Source of the DNA: Psychrobacter sp. I-STPA6b
GTDB lineage: Bacteria; Pseudomonadota; Gammaproteobacteria; Pseudomonadales; Moraxellaceae
DNA length: 64,000 nt
NCBI RefSeq assembly: GCF_020662265.1
Contig: NZ_VEWM01000063.1
Location: 124,001-188,000, forward strand
Direction of reading: 5' to 3'
Shown here: one piece after another, positions 17,555-26,473 of the stretch
How positions within the stretch are numbered: the first letter of the stretch is position 1
Layout of the letters: every line of letters begins with the position of its first letter
Notes under the pieces: generated by a model
What the model saw: the letters and a program-made list of their open reading frames with translations, nothing else
What the model was told of the DNA's origin: nothing
The model's database searches: none
Position numbers and translations under genes: made by a program

Positions 17555-18886
17555 GTGAGTAAAACAATCAAACTTGCAATACTAGGATTAGGTACAGTAG
17601 GTACAGGTGTACTTAACTTACTAAATGATAACCTTCAAGAGCTAAAACGCCGTAGTGGTCACGATATTGTAGTGACACATGTTGGTACTCGGCGACATCG
17701 AGATGATATTGACCCCAGTATTCAGCAAGACAGTGATCTTATGGCAATTGTCACCAATAAAGATGTCGATATTGTCATCGAAGTCATCGGTGGGCAAACG
17801 GTTGCAAAAGAAGTCATCTTAGCAGCGATTCAAAATGGCAAACATGTCGTTACTGCCAATAAAGCATTATTAGCCGAACATGGTAATGAAATTTTTGCAC
17901 TGGCAGAAAAACATCACGTCCATGTAGCCTATGAAGCGGCTGTGGCAGGTGGAATACCAATTATTAAGGTCATGCGTGAAGCACTGGCAGCTAATAAGAT
18001 TGACTGGCTTGCAGGTATTATTAATGGTACAGGCAACTTTATCATGACAGAAATGCGTGATAAAGGTCGTGATTTTGATGATGTTTTGGCAGAAGCACAA
18101 GCATTAGGATATGCAGAAGCAGACCCAACATTTGATGTTGAAGGTATTGATGCCGCTCATAAATTAGCACTACTTGCCTCTATTGCCTTTGGTATTCCAT
18201 TACAGTTTGACAAAGTCTACTGTGAAGGCATTACTAACATCACTCTACAAGATGTCACTTACGCTGAAGAGCTGGGATATCGTATTAAACATTTGGGAAT
18301 TGCTGCCAGACGATATGATGACGATACACAGACGCCTTCTGGTATCGAGCTGCGTGTGCATCCAACACTGATTCCTGAAGATAAGCTCTTAGCCAATGTC
18401 AATGGCGTTAAAAATGCCGTCTTAGTCAATGCCCATCCACTTGGACAAACCTTATACTATGGTGATGGTGCTGGTGCTGGTGCAACTGCCTCTGCTGTTA
18501 TGGCAGATGTTATGGATCTTATCCGAGTATTGACTGTAGAAAATCATGGACATCATGTGCCTCATCTTGCCTTTATCCCAGAGTCACTTTCAGATACGCC
18601 TGTATTACCTGCTGAAAAAATGAGAACGGGCTACTATTTACGCTTACAAGCAAAAGACATGTTAGGTGTATTGGCAGATGTCACCCGCATTCTTAGTGAT
18701 GCTGGTATTAACATTGATGCTATTTTACAAAAACCTGCTCATAAACAAGGACAAGTCCCTGTGATTATCTTAACCCTACCCGTGATAGAAGAGCAGATAA
18801 ATAGTGCCATTGAGAAAATAGAGCAATTAGATGCCATCACAGCAAAAGTTGTACGTATTCGCCTAGATGAATTGTCTTCTTCGTGA
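17555..18886 (+). CDS. hom: Homoserine dehydrogenase
   Basis: NAD(P)-dependent reduction of aspartate semialdehyde to homoserine, the branch point to threonine and methionine. The Rossmann motif LGLGTVGTG lies at 10-18, the catalytic region with NGTGNFI and the conserved GYAEADPTFDVEGIDAAHK follows, and a C-terminal ACT regulatory domain begins LRLQAKDMLGVLADV. I chose GTG 17555 (GAGGA just upstream; N-terminus then begins close to the Rossmann strand, as in the family) although the frame is open from 17492. thrC, its usual neighbour, does not follow. Confidence 0.95.
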   Translation: MSKTIKLAILGLGTVGTGVLNLLNDNLQELKRRSGHDIVVTHVGTRRHRDDIDPSIQQDSDLMAIVTNKDVDIVIEVIGGQTVAKEVILAAIQNGKHVVTANKALLAEHGNEIFALAEKHHVHVAYEAAVAGGIPIIKVMREALAANKIDWLAGIINGTGNFIMTEMRDKGRDFDDVLAEAQALGYAEADPTFDVEGIDAAHKLALLASIAFGIPLQFDKVYCEGITNITLQDVTYAEELGYRIKHLGIAARRYDDDTQTPSGIELRVHPTLIPEDKLLANVNGVKNAVLVNAHPLGQTLYYGDGAGAGATASAVMADVMDLIRVLTVENHGHHVPHLAFIPESLSDTPVLPAEKMRTGYYLRLQAKDMLGVLADVTRILSDAGINIDAILQKPAHKQGQVPVIILTLPVIEEQINSAIEKIEQLDAITAKVVRIRLDELSSS

Positions 18887-19020
18887 TATCTTTAAGATAC
18901 CTATCTGTACAGGAGTTTAATGATAAGTGATTTTACTCATTAATTGACAAAACAGCATAGGTAAACATAGTGTCATAACACATAATAGCTTTGTAATATC
19001 AATACAAATAAGGAAATACC

Positions 19021-20202
19021 ATGTCAAATGATTCAATCGTAATTGTAAATGGAGCAAGGACAGCCATGGGTAGCTTTCAAGGTGCGCTATCCGGAGCAAC
19101 TGCACCACAACTTGGTGCAACTGCCATCAAAGCTGCTGTCGAACGGTCTAATGTCGCTATCGATGATATCGACGAAGTCATTATGGGCTGTATTTTAACC
19201 GCAGGACTAGGACAAGGACCTGCTAGACAAGCCATGCGTCAAGCAGGCTTATCTGATGCCATCGGCGCCGTAACCATTAATAAACTTTGTGGCTCTGGAC
19301 TAAAAGCCGTGATGCAAGCACATGATGCCATTAAGGCTGGTAGTGCGGATGTTATCGTAGCTGGTGGTATGGAATCGATGACCAACGCACCCTACATACT
19401 ACCACAGTCTCGTGCTGGCTATCGTATGGGGCATAAAGAAGTCAAAGACCATATGTTCCTAGATGGGCTAGAAGATGCCGAAACAGGTAAACTTATGGGA
19501 CAATTTGCCCAAGAAGTTGCCGATGAAAAAGGCTATACTCGAGAGCAAATGGATGACTTTGCTATTGAGTCACTCAATCGTGCTAAAACAGCCATTGAAG
19601 AAGGTCACTTTACCGACGAAATCGTTCCAATGACTATCAAGACTCGTAAAGGGGAAGTCACAGTCGAAGTGGACGAAGAGCCAGGCAATGCTAACATTGA
19701 CCGTATTCCTAAGTTACGTCCTGCATTTGCCAAAGAAGGTACCATTACCGCAGCCAATGCCAGCTCAATTTCAGATGGTGCTGCTGCTGTGGTTGTTACT
19801 AGACAAAGCCTTGCTGAAGAAAAAGGACTAACACCACAGGCACGCATTGTTGCAACTGCGACATTCTCACGCCATCCCAGCGAGTTTACACTAGCACCTA
19901 TTGGCTCAATTGAGCGTGTGCTTGATAAAGCAGGCTGGACTGTAGAAGATGTTGACTTATGGGAAATTAATGAAGCCTTTGCCATGGTAACGATGTTGGC
20001 AATTGATGAGCTAAATATTCCTCATGAAAAAGTAAATGTAGAAGGTGGTGCATGCGCACTTGGACATCCAGTTGGATGTTCTGGCGCACGTATCTTAGTC
20101 ACCCTTATCAACTCATTGAAGCGTACTGGTGGTAAGAAAGGTGTTGCCTCATTATGTATTGGTGGCGGTGAAGCGGTTGCTGTTGCAATTGAGCTTATCT
20201 AG
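19021..20202 (+). CDS. Acetyl-CoA acetyltransferase (thiolase)
   Basis: Biosynthetic-type thiolase condensing or cleaving acetoacetyl-CoA. Catalytic Cys90 (KLCGSGLKAV), His349 (GHPVGCSGAR) and Cys379 (SLCIGGGEA) are present, with the NEAFA motif near 318-322. The 393 residues are standard. An AAGGAAA ribosome site precedes the ATG. It stands alone with its own terminator, so it could serve ketone-body, fatty-acid or polyhydroxybutyrate metabolism; no phaB or phaC is visible here. AtoB and PhaA cannot be distinguished by reading. Confidence 0.93.
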   Translation: MSNDSIVIVNGARTAMGSFQGALSGATAPQLGATAIKAAVERSNVAIDDIDEVIMGCILTAGLGQGPARQAMRQAGLSDAIGAVTINKLCGSGLKAVMQAHDAIKAGSADVIVAGGMESMTNAPYILPQSRAGYRMGHKEVKDHMFLDGLEDAETGKLMGQFAQEVADEKGYTREQMDDFAIESLNRAKTAIEEGHFTDEIVPMTIKTRKGEVTVEVDEEPGNANIDRIPKLRPAFAKEGTITAANASSISDGAAAVVVTRQSLAEEKGLTPQARIVATATFSRHPSEFTLAPIGSIERVLDKAGWTVEDVDLWEINEAFAMVTMLAIDELNIPHEKVNVEGGACALGHPVGCSGARILVTLINSLKRTGGKKGVASLCIGGGEAVAVAIELI

Positions 20203-20713
20203 CATTACTGAATAACTCGGTCAAATAGTCCACCTATTATCATATATCATTATTACATTCGTTAATGAGTTGCATGAGTTAATAGTTATTTGACTGAAAT
20301 AACCATCATAATCAAAACAACCAGTTGCTCTACAGTGGCTGGTTGTTTTTTGTTGCACCTGAACCACTTAAAATGTGCCTATCGTTTAAAAAACTTTTTA
20401 TATCGCCATTCACAAGTAAATAGCTGTAACAGTCCTCAAGTAACATGTTATATCACTTACAGCCCCTTACAACTCATTACGCCTAGTTCACATAATGAAA
20501 CTGGAAACCTATAGGATAAACTCTGTTAGATTGCTAAACTGATAGTCAAGTTGTTAGCTTAATAGTTTACACAGTGACAACTCTGCAATGTCTCTAGCAA
20601 TTTATTGTTAGTTAATTGCCAGTATAAAATAACTGCAAGTAATAAAAGTTAAGAAGTACAGTAGTAAATAACACAATCCAACTAACTCGTTTTTAACTAT
20701 AAGGAATACAATA
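20203..20713. other. Spacer between thiolase and DUF2382 gene
   Basis: Contains the thiolase terminator near its left end. The remaining ~360 bases are AT-rich leader and promoter sequence for the PRC-barrel/DUF2382 gene. No gene or clear operator seen. Confidence 0.5.
20314..20351 (+). terminator. Rho-independent terminator of the thiolase gene
   Basis: AAAACAACCAG (20314-20324) pairs with CTGGTTGTTTT (20339-20349), followed by further T residues. Confidence 0.85.
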
Positions 20714-21556
20714 ATGAGTCAATTATTACGTTTAAAAGATATTCAAGCCACTCATCGTGATTTAATTGGCGATGACTACTATGACCCAACCGGCAAAACT
20801 GCTTATGGGGCACATGAAGATAAAATTGGTAAAATTGAAGGGGCTTTAGTAGAAGATACAACTGGACGTATTCGTTATCTTATCGTTGATGTAGGAGGCT
20901 GGTTTAGCTCAAAAGAAGTACTTGTGCCTGCTGGTCTAGCACGTATCGTCGGTGATGATGTCTTTTTTGATAGCTTAACCAAAAAACAAGTTGAAGCCAT
21001 GGAGCAGTATGACCATGATTATCAATATAGCTATAAAGAACAGTTTGAAAAAGACCGTCAAGCCTTTGTTGCAGATACAGTCCCTGTAGAAGAGCAGGTA
21101 GAAATTGCAGAAACAGACTATCAAGCGCCAAACACTCTTGAGCTATTAGAAGAGCGTCTAACTGTTAATAAAGACCGTATCGTTGCTGGTCTAGTTAAAG
21201 TAGGCAAACATATTGTGACAGAAGATCGTCAAATTGATGTCGACCTTGAAGAAGAGCATGCCCATATTGAGCGTAAAAATGTCGACCGCCCAACAGACCG
21301 TCGTATCGGTGAAGATACAAACTCTGTAGAGGTACAACTAGAAGCTGAACGTGCGCATGTTAACAAAGAGACTTACGTAACAGAAGAAGTTAGTGTTGGC
21401 AAAACTGTTGAAAGCCATACAGAGACATTATATGAAACCATCCAGCGTGAAGAGCTAGACGTTGATGGTGATGATAATATCATTGACCGTGATGGTAATA
21501 TCGTTAATCGTGATGACATCACAGCAGCAGATGTACGTGCTGCTCGTGGTAAATAG
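20714..21556 (+). CDS. PRC-barrel and DUF2382 domain protein
   Basis: Cytoplasmic protein of 280 residues, no signal peptide. An N-terminal PRC-barrel-like domain (about 18-80: DKIGKIEGALVEDTTGRIRYLIVDVG) is joined by an acidic linker to a DUF2382 domain (about 140-260) that starts LELLEERLTVNKDR and ends in the family's QREELDV. DUF2382 proteins are often stress-induced in Deinococcus and in Moraxellaceae, but the function is unknown. AAGGA precedes the ATG. A second DUF2382 gene lies just downstream and shares the same opening and closing motifs. Confidence 0.85.
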   Translation: MSQLLRLKDIQATHRDLIGDDYYDPTGKTAYGAHEDKIGKIEGALVEDTTGRIRYLIVDVGGWFSSKEVLVPAGLARIVGDDVFFDSLTKKQVEAMEQYDHDYQYSYKEQFEKDRQAFVADTVPVEEQVEIAETDYQAPNTLELLEERLTVNKDRIVAGLVKVGKHIVTEDRQIDVDLEEEHAHIERKNVDRPTDRRIGEDTNSVEVQLEAERAHVNKETYVTEEVSVGKTVESHTETLYETIQREELDVDGDDNIIDRDGNIVNRDDITAADVRAARGK

Positions 21557-21615
21557 CCTACTCTAAGCTTTTGTCCTTAGTGTTATTTTAGTATTGTAAA
21601 GCTTGTTCTAAGAAG

Positions 21616-21640
21616 GCCAGAGTATATCTCTGGCTTTTTC
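21616..21640 (+). terminator. Rho-independent terminator after first DUF2382 gene
   Basis: GCCAGAG (21616-21622) and CTCTGGC (21628-21634) form a seven-pair stem with a five-base loop followed by TTTTT. Confidence 0.85.
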
Positions 21641-21808
21641 CTATTTAGTTATTTCTTGCTATACTGCAACATATATGAGTTCGTTCTCTCAATCATGTAG
21701 TGCATAGTAATAAGAGCAACAACATAGCTATTTAGTCATTTTTTAATTATCTTAGTAAATAATATATCAATCGCCTTTGCTTAACCTTACTTGTATGGAA
21801 AACTTCTT

Positions 21809-22369
21809 ATGGATACTCAAAAATCAAATTCTCAAGAAAAAATAGCGCCACATACCACTGTTAACACAGTATCAGAAGACAGTACAACATCTCCTAATAA
21901 TCGTACAACAGTAGGACGTTTGGAGCTTTTAGAAGAACGTGCCGTTGTCAATAAAGAGCGTCTGGATGTTGGTAAAGTTATTGCCACAAAGCATGTACGT
22001 AAAAAAACGGTTAATGTTCCTATTGAGTTGGTTGAAGAAGTCCTTACAGTAACCACAACCTATCAAGATGTCGACTCACAAGCAATGTTAGAAGGCAGCT
22101 ATGATGATAAAGAGGTTATTCGTCATGTTGAGCCAACGTTAGATAGCATTCCTAGTGTTACCATCAATGGTCATAAAGTACAACTTGGTGATGAACCCAT
22201 TGAAATTGTACTATCTCGTCAAGTGGCTGTCGTTACTAAAGAAACTTATGTTGTTCAAGAAATAGATATTGAAAAATCAGTTCATACACATAAAGATACG
22301 ATTTCTGTGGAATTACAACGAGAAGAACTGGACGTACAAGAAGAAGGGTTCCTAAATCACGATAGATAA
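21809..22369 (+). CDS. DUF2382 domain protein, paralogue of the preceding gene
   Basis: A 186-residue cytoplasmic protein from ATG 21809; the frame is open from a TTG at 21791. It opens its domain with LELLEERAVVNKERLDVG and ends with HKDTISVELQREELDV, closely paralleling the preceding protein, but lacks the PRC-barrel. A middle stretch (VTINGHKVQLGDEPIEIVLSR) is specific to this copy. Each gene has its own terminator, so they are probably separately transcribed. Function unknown; a stress role is inferred only from the family. Confidence 0.8.
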   Translation: MDTQKSNSQEKIAPHTTVNTVSEDSTTSPNNRTTVGRLELLEERAVVNKERLDVGKVIATKHVRKKTVNVPIELVEEVLTVTTTYQDVDSQAMLEGSYDDKEVIRHVEPTLDSIPSVTINGHKVQLGDEPIEIVLSRQVAVVTKETYVVQEIDIEKSVHTHKDTISVELQREELDVQEEGFLNHDR

Positions 22370-22398
22370 AAATCATGATAGATAAATGAGCTATTTCT

Positions 22399-22509
22399 AT
22401 AGTTGAAGAAGTCTCAAACAGATACAAGGCAAACGTACATAGTACCGTTGCACAGCAAACGATGGTAGCATCATAGCTGTATAGCTGTTCAGTGATTCTT
22501 TGACCATAA
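22399..22509 (+). repeat. Dispersed intergenic element, copy B
   Basis: Begins ATAGTTGAAGAAG, contains CACAGCAAAC, and ends TTCTTTGACCATAAC. The inverse of the end (GTTATGGTCAAAGAA) closely matches the beginning, giving imperfect terminal inverted repeats of about 13 bases. It lies between the second DUF2382 stop and its terminator. See copy A. Confidence 0.65.
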
Positions 22510-22540
22510 CATGATTTAGATCATCATACTTTAGAAAATA

Positions 22541-22567
22541 AAAAAGCCAGCAAATGCTGGCTTTTTT
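22541..22567. terminator. Bidirectional terminator between DUF2382 and lipoprotein genes
   Basis: AAAAAGCCAGCA and TGCTGGCTTTTTT form a strong stem with a two-base centre; A- and T-runs on either side serve both convergent genes. Confidence 0.88.
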
Positions 22568-22604
22568 GATATTGCTTATTTCCTATTATAAAAGTCATGG
22601 TCAA

Positions 22605-23141
22605 CTATGAAGCTGATTTACAATCGTAGGTCTCAATGGCATCACCTGATTGACTGAGTCGTAATACGGCAGACTCAATGCTACTTGTGCTGACACGCCA
22701 CTGAATCAAGCCTTCACCATCTGTCAAGACACTTTGATTGGCTTCAAAGATAATAGGATTGTCACCTGAATTGGTATTATTCAACACCATACTATTGCCA
22801 TCAATTTCTAATGCCACACTTTCATTATCTGGTGCATAAGAGGCATTGACTTCTAGTGCAGGTGTACAAGCATAGTCAATATGACTCGTATCAATGACAC
22901 CTGCATTAGCAACGGTTTGCTCATCGACGCTTTGGGTATCTGCTGTTTCTGTATCATTATCCAAAATTAATGGCTCTTCGGTTTCAGCAGGTTCAGCAGA
23001 CATTGGTACAACCTGTTCAGCATTCTCATCTGACACTGTGTCGGTTGTCTCTTCTTTCTTTTGACAGCCACTCAGCCCCAAAGATAGTATCAACGCACCT
23101 GAAATTGCTATAAAACCAAACTTGCTATCACGTCCTATCAT
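22605..23141 (-). CDS. Lipoprotein, possibly MliC-like
   Basis: A 178-residue lipoprotein: signal with lipobox GLSGC, Cys26, then an acidic Thr/Glu-rich linker (about 27-85) and a C-terminal beta-rich domain of about 90 residues. That domain has the pattern of MliC/PliC lysozyme inhibitors: a first Cys (IDYACTP), alternating short strands, an SG near the middle, and a last Cys (ETYDCKS). The match is by pattern only and the usual MliC core is diverged, so an unrelated envelope lipoprotein remains possible. The gene is single, between a bidirectional terminator and secA. Confidence 0.55.
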   Translation of the reverse strand: MIGRDSKFGFIAISGALILSLGLSGCQKKEETTDTVSDENAEQVVPMSAEPAETEEPLILDNDTETADTQSVDEQTVANAGVIDTSHIDYACTPALEVNASYAPDNESVALEIDGNSMVLNNTNSGDNPIIFEANQSVLTDGEGLIQWRVSTSSIESAVLRLSQSGDAIETYDCKSAS

Positions 23142-23401
23142 ATAAACCTCTTAATTAGATAAAAATATTATTTTCTCATTATCCCCAAGACACGCCATTT
23201 ACTCAACTAATATTCTAATACAAAATATTGCTGATTTTGTTACTTATCCTGTCCAGAGTACCGACAATCAATGTCAACACTCCCACACATGATTAGTTAT
23301 CTTATAAAGATACTTTGATATAAAAACATAATAAAACCAGTAAGAGTTACTGTTGTCTATTTTCACTACAAGTATCAATCACTTAATACTGTCAATAGAT
23401 G

Positions 23402-26248
23402 CTAAATCTTGCCATGACACTGTTTATATTTCAAACCAGAACCACAAGGACAAGGTGAGTTACGACTAATATTCAAGTCTTTGTAACTCTCTTCTGTATT
23501 ACCTGTTTCTGTAGCACTTGCTGGTGCATTTCCTGTTGACGCTCCAGCCACACTTGCAGTCGTATTAAAGTTAATTCGCATTTGGCTGCGCCCTTGTGTA
23601 CGCTGCTCTTCTGCTCGGTTACGTGCTGCTACTTCAGGATCTGGATGCGTCTCTCCTGTCAGACTATCTATCTCATTATGCTCAAAGTGCATCTGCATTC
23701 TTTGTGCTTCAACACGACGCTGTTCAGCCATTGCTTCCAGCTCTTCTTTTGTTGGGATATGTACGCGTGATAAATCTTGTACCGTATCCGACTTAATAGC
23801 ACCAAGCATCATGGTAAATAAGTCAAACGACTCACGCTTATATTCCTGCTCTGGATTTTTTTGTGCATATCCACGTAAATGAATCCCCTTACGAAGCTGA
23901 TCCATCTGCGTAAGATGCTCTTTCCAATGACGGTCTAAACTTTGGAGCATCAAATGTCGCTCTAATCTGGCGGCTTGCTCCTCACCCATCTGTTCACGAC
24001 GCTCATGATAACGGTCAATAGCTGCCTGCGTAATCTTTCTACGTAGACCTTCTTCATCCAAACGGCGGTCTTCATCTAGCCAATCATTGATGGGCATAAA
24101 GTATTTAAACTCACTTTCTAGCTCATCTTCTAAACCATCAATATTCCATTGATCATCAATCGACCCTGGTAAAACAAACTGACTGATAAGGGCATCATAT
24201 ACTTCCCGATGCATTGACTCGATGGTTTCTTTTAAATCTGCTTCTGCCAATAAATCATCACGTTGTGAATAAATGACTTTACGTTGCTCATTAGCAACAT
24301 CATCATACTTCAACAAGTTTTTACGGGCATCAAAATCACGGCTTTCTACTTTACTTTGAGCATTTTCAATCGACTTTGAAACCATCTTATGCTCAATGGC
24401 TTCATCTTCTTTTAGACCCATGGCACGCATCATATTCACCACACGGTCTCCAGCAAAGATACGCATCAAATCATCTTCTAATGATAAGAAGAATCTTGAC
24501 TGGCCAGGGTCACCTTGTCGCCCTGCCCGCCCACGTAGCTGGTTATCAATACGGCGTGACTCATGACGCTCAGAGCCAATAATATGCAAACCACCAGCCG
24601 CTAGCACTTCATCATGACGCTTCTGCCATTGCTCTTTGAGCTTTTGCATCTGTGCTTCATCGACATTTTCTGGGTCAACAATCTGTGCTTGCCAGTTACC
24701 ACCAAGAATGATATCTGTACCCCGACCTGCCATATTTGTTGCAATGGTAACCGAACGAGGACTACCTGCCTGTGCAATAATTTCTGCTTCACGCTCGTGT
24801 TGTTTAGCATTTAGCACATTATGCTTAATACCTTCTTGGTCTAATAAATAAGACAGCTCTTCACTTGCCTCAATGGTAGCTGTACCGACCAATACAGGCG
24901 CGCCCTTCGCTTGAATTTCCTTAATCTCTCGAATGATGCCTTTATACTTACCCAATTTGGTCAAGAAAATCTGGTCATCTAAATCTTTACGGGCAATTGG
25001 CTTATGTGTTGGAATAACAACGACATCAAGGTCATAGGTTGATTTAAACTCAGCCGCTTCAGTATCTGCTGTCCCTGTCATACCCGACAGCTTATCGTAC
25101 AAACGGAAATAGTTTTGGAAGGTAGTGGTTGCCAGTGTTTGGTTTTCTGCCTGAATTTCGACGTTTTCTTTAGCTTCTACTGCTTGGTGTAGCCCTTCTG
25201 ACCAACGACGACCAGGCATGGTACGCCCTGTATTTTCATCAACGATAATGACCTCACCATCATCAACAATGTAATGCACATTTTTAACAAAAATATGATG
25301 TGCACGAATAGCAGCTTGCACATGTGCTAATAAAGGCAAACGAGTTGGGCTATATAAACTTTCATTTTCACCCAGCTCACCCACTTCTATTAGGAAGTTT
25401 TCAATTTTTTCGTAGCCTTTTTCGCTAATTTCAATTTGACGATTTTTTTCATCAATCCAAAAATCACCTTCTTCATTATTTTTATTTGCTTCTTCATCTT
25501 TTGAGCGTTGCAGGCGAGGGATAATGGTATTAATAAGTGCATAAGTACGTGAAGAATCTTCCGCCTGCCCTGAAATAATCAATGGTGTCCGTGCTTCATC
25601 AATCAAAATTGAATCAATTTCATCAATGATACAATAGTTTAAAGGGCGTTGCTTTTTCTCTTCTAGGCTAAATACCATATTGTCACGCAAGTAATCAAAA
25701 CCATATTCGTTGTTTGTACCATACGTGATATCTGCTTGATAAGCTTCTACTTTTTCTTGTGGAGGCTGTTGTGAATAAATCACCCCCACACTTAATCCTA
25801 AAAAGTTAAATAATGGACGGTTTAACTCAGCATCACGAGTAGCCAAGTAATCATTAACCGTCACAACATGCACACCTTTACCACTTAAAGCATTCAGATA
25901 AATGGCAAGTGTTGCCATCAATGTTTTACCTTCCCCTGTACGCATCTCTGCAATACTACCTTGATGCAAAGTAATACCACCGATAAGCTGCACATCAAAG
26001 TGACGCATACCCAAAGTACGTTTTGATGCTTCCCGACATACGGCAAATGCCTCTGGCAACATGGCATCAAGACTTTCACCTTTATCATAACGTTGCTTAA
26101 ATTCTAGCGTTTTTTCTCGTAATTGCTCATCAGATAAAGACTGAATACTTTCCTCTTGTGCATTGATTTTCTTAACAATTTGACGCATGCGCTTTAGCTC
26201 ACGGTCATTTTTTGTTCCAATTACACTGCCGACTATTTTTGATAACAT
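23402..26248 (-). CDS. secA: Protein translocase ATPase SecA
   Basis: Motor of the Sec preprotein translocase, 948 residues from ATG 26248 ([18 protein letters not shown], the family N-terminus; the frame is open 14 codons further). The Walker A MRTGEGKT lies near residue 105, followed by the DEAD-type Walker B in [19 protein letters not shown] and the MAGRGTDI motif of the second nucleotide-binding fold. The C-terminus is the SecB-binding zinc motif [14 protein letters not shown]. It is divergent from mutS. All domains are intact. Confidence 0.97.
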   Translation of the reverse strand: MLSKIVGSVIGTKNDRELKRMRQIVKKINAQEESIQSLSDEQLREKTLEFKQRYDKGESLDAMLPEAFAVCREASKRTLGMRHFDVQLIGGITLHQGSIAEMRTGEGKTLMATLAIYLNALSGKGVHVVTVNDYLATRDAELNRPLFNFLGLSVGVIYSQQPPQEKVEAYQADITYGTNNEYGFDYLRDNMVFSLEEKKQRPLNYCIIDEIDSILIDEARTPLIISGQAEDSSRTYALINTIIPRLQRSKDEEANKNNEEGDFWIDEKNRQIEISEKGYEKIENFLIEVGELGENESLYSPTRLPLLAHVQAAIRAHHIFVKNVHYIVDDGEVIIVDENTGRTMPGRRWSEGLHQAVEAKENVEIQAENQTLATTTFQNYFRLYDKLSGMTGTADTEAAEFKSTYDLDVVVIPTHKPIARKDLDDQIFLTKLGKYKGIIREIKEIQAKGAPVLVGTATIEASEELSYLLDQEGIKHNVLNAKQHEREAEIIAQAGSPRSVTIATNMAGRGTDIILGGNWQAQIVDPENVDEAQMQKLKEQWQKRHDEVLAAGGLHIIGSERHESRRIDNQLRGRAGRQGDPGQSRFFLSLEDDLMRIFAGDRVVNMMRAMGLKEDEAIEHKMVSKSIENAQSKVESRDFDARKNLLKYDDVANEQRKVIYSQRDDLLAEADLKETIESMHREVYDALISQFVLPGSIDDQWNIDGLEDELESEFKYFMPINDWLDEDRRLDEEGLRRKITQAAIDRYHERREQMGEEQAARLERHLMLQSLDRHWKEHLTQMDQLRKGIHLRGYAQKNPEQEYKRESFDLFTMMLGAIKSDTVQDLSRVHIPTKEELEAMAEQRRVEAQRMQMHFEHNEIDSLTGETHPDPEVAARNRAEEQRTQGRSQMRINFNTTASVAGASTGNAPASATETGNTEESYKDLNISRNSPCPCGSGLKYKQCHGKI

Positions 26249-26473
26249 AATTATATAAACCTGTGGAAATCTTTGGTGATACATACTCAAGAGTCAACCT
26301 AAGCCTATATCTCCCTCCAAATAAAATTACTCTTATTATATATGGTTACGTTTTAGATAGATACAAGTGCAATCATTAAGCCTATTTCAATAAAAACACT
26401 CTATCACTATCAGTAAACAATTCACATCATGATAAAATAAACCGTTTTACTCACCAATAAGCCGTTTTGTATT

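Noticed and set aside
19605-19985. 126-codon minus-strand frame inside the thiolase gene
   Set aside because: Antisense shadow of a conserved enzyme; Ser/Ala-rich composition typical of reverse-frame translation.
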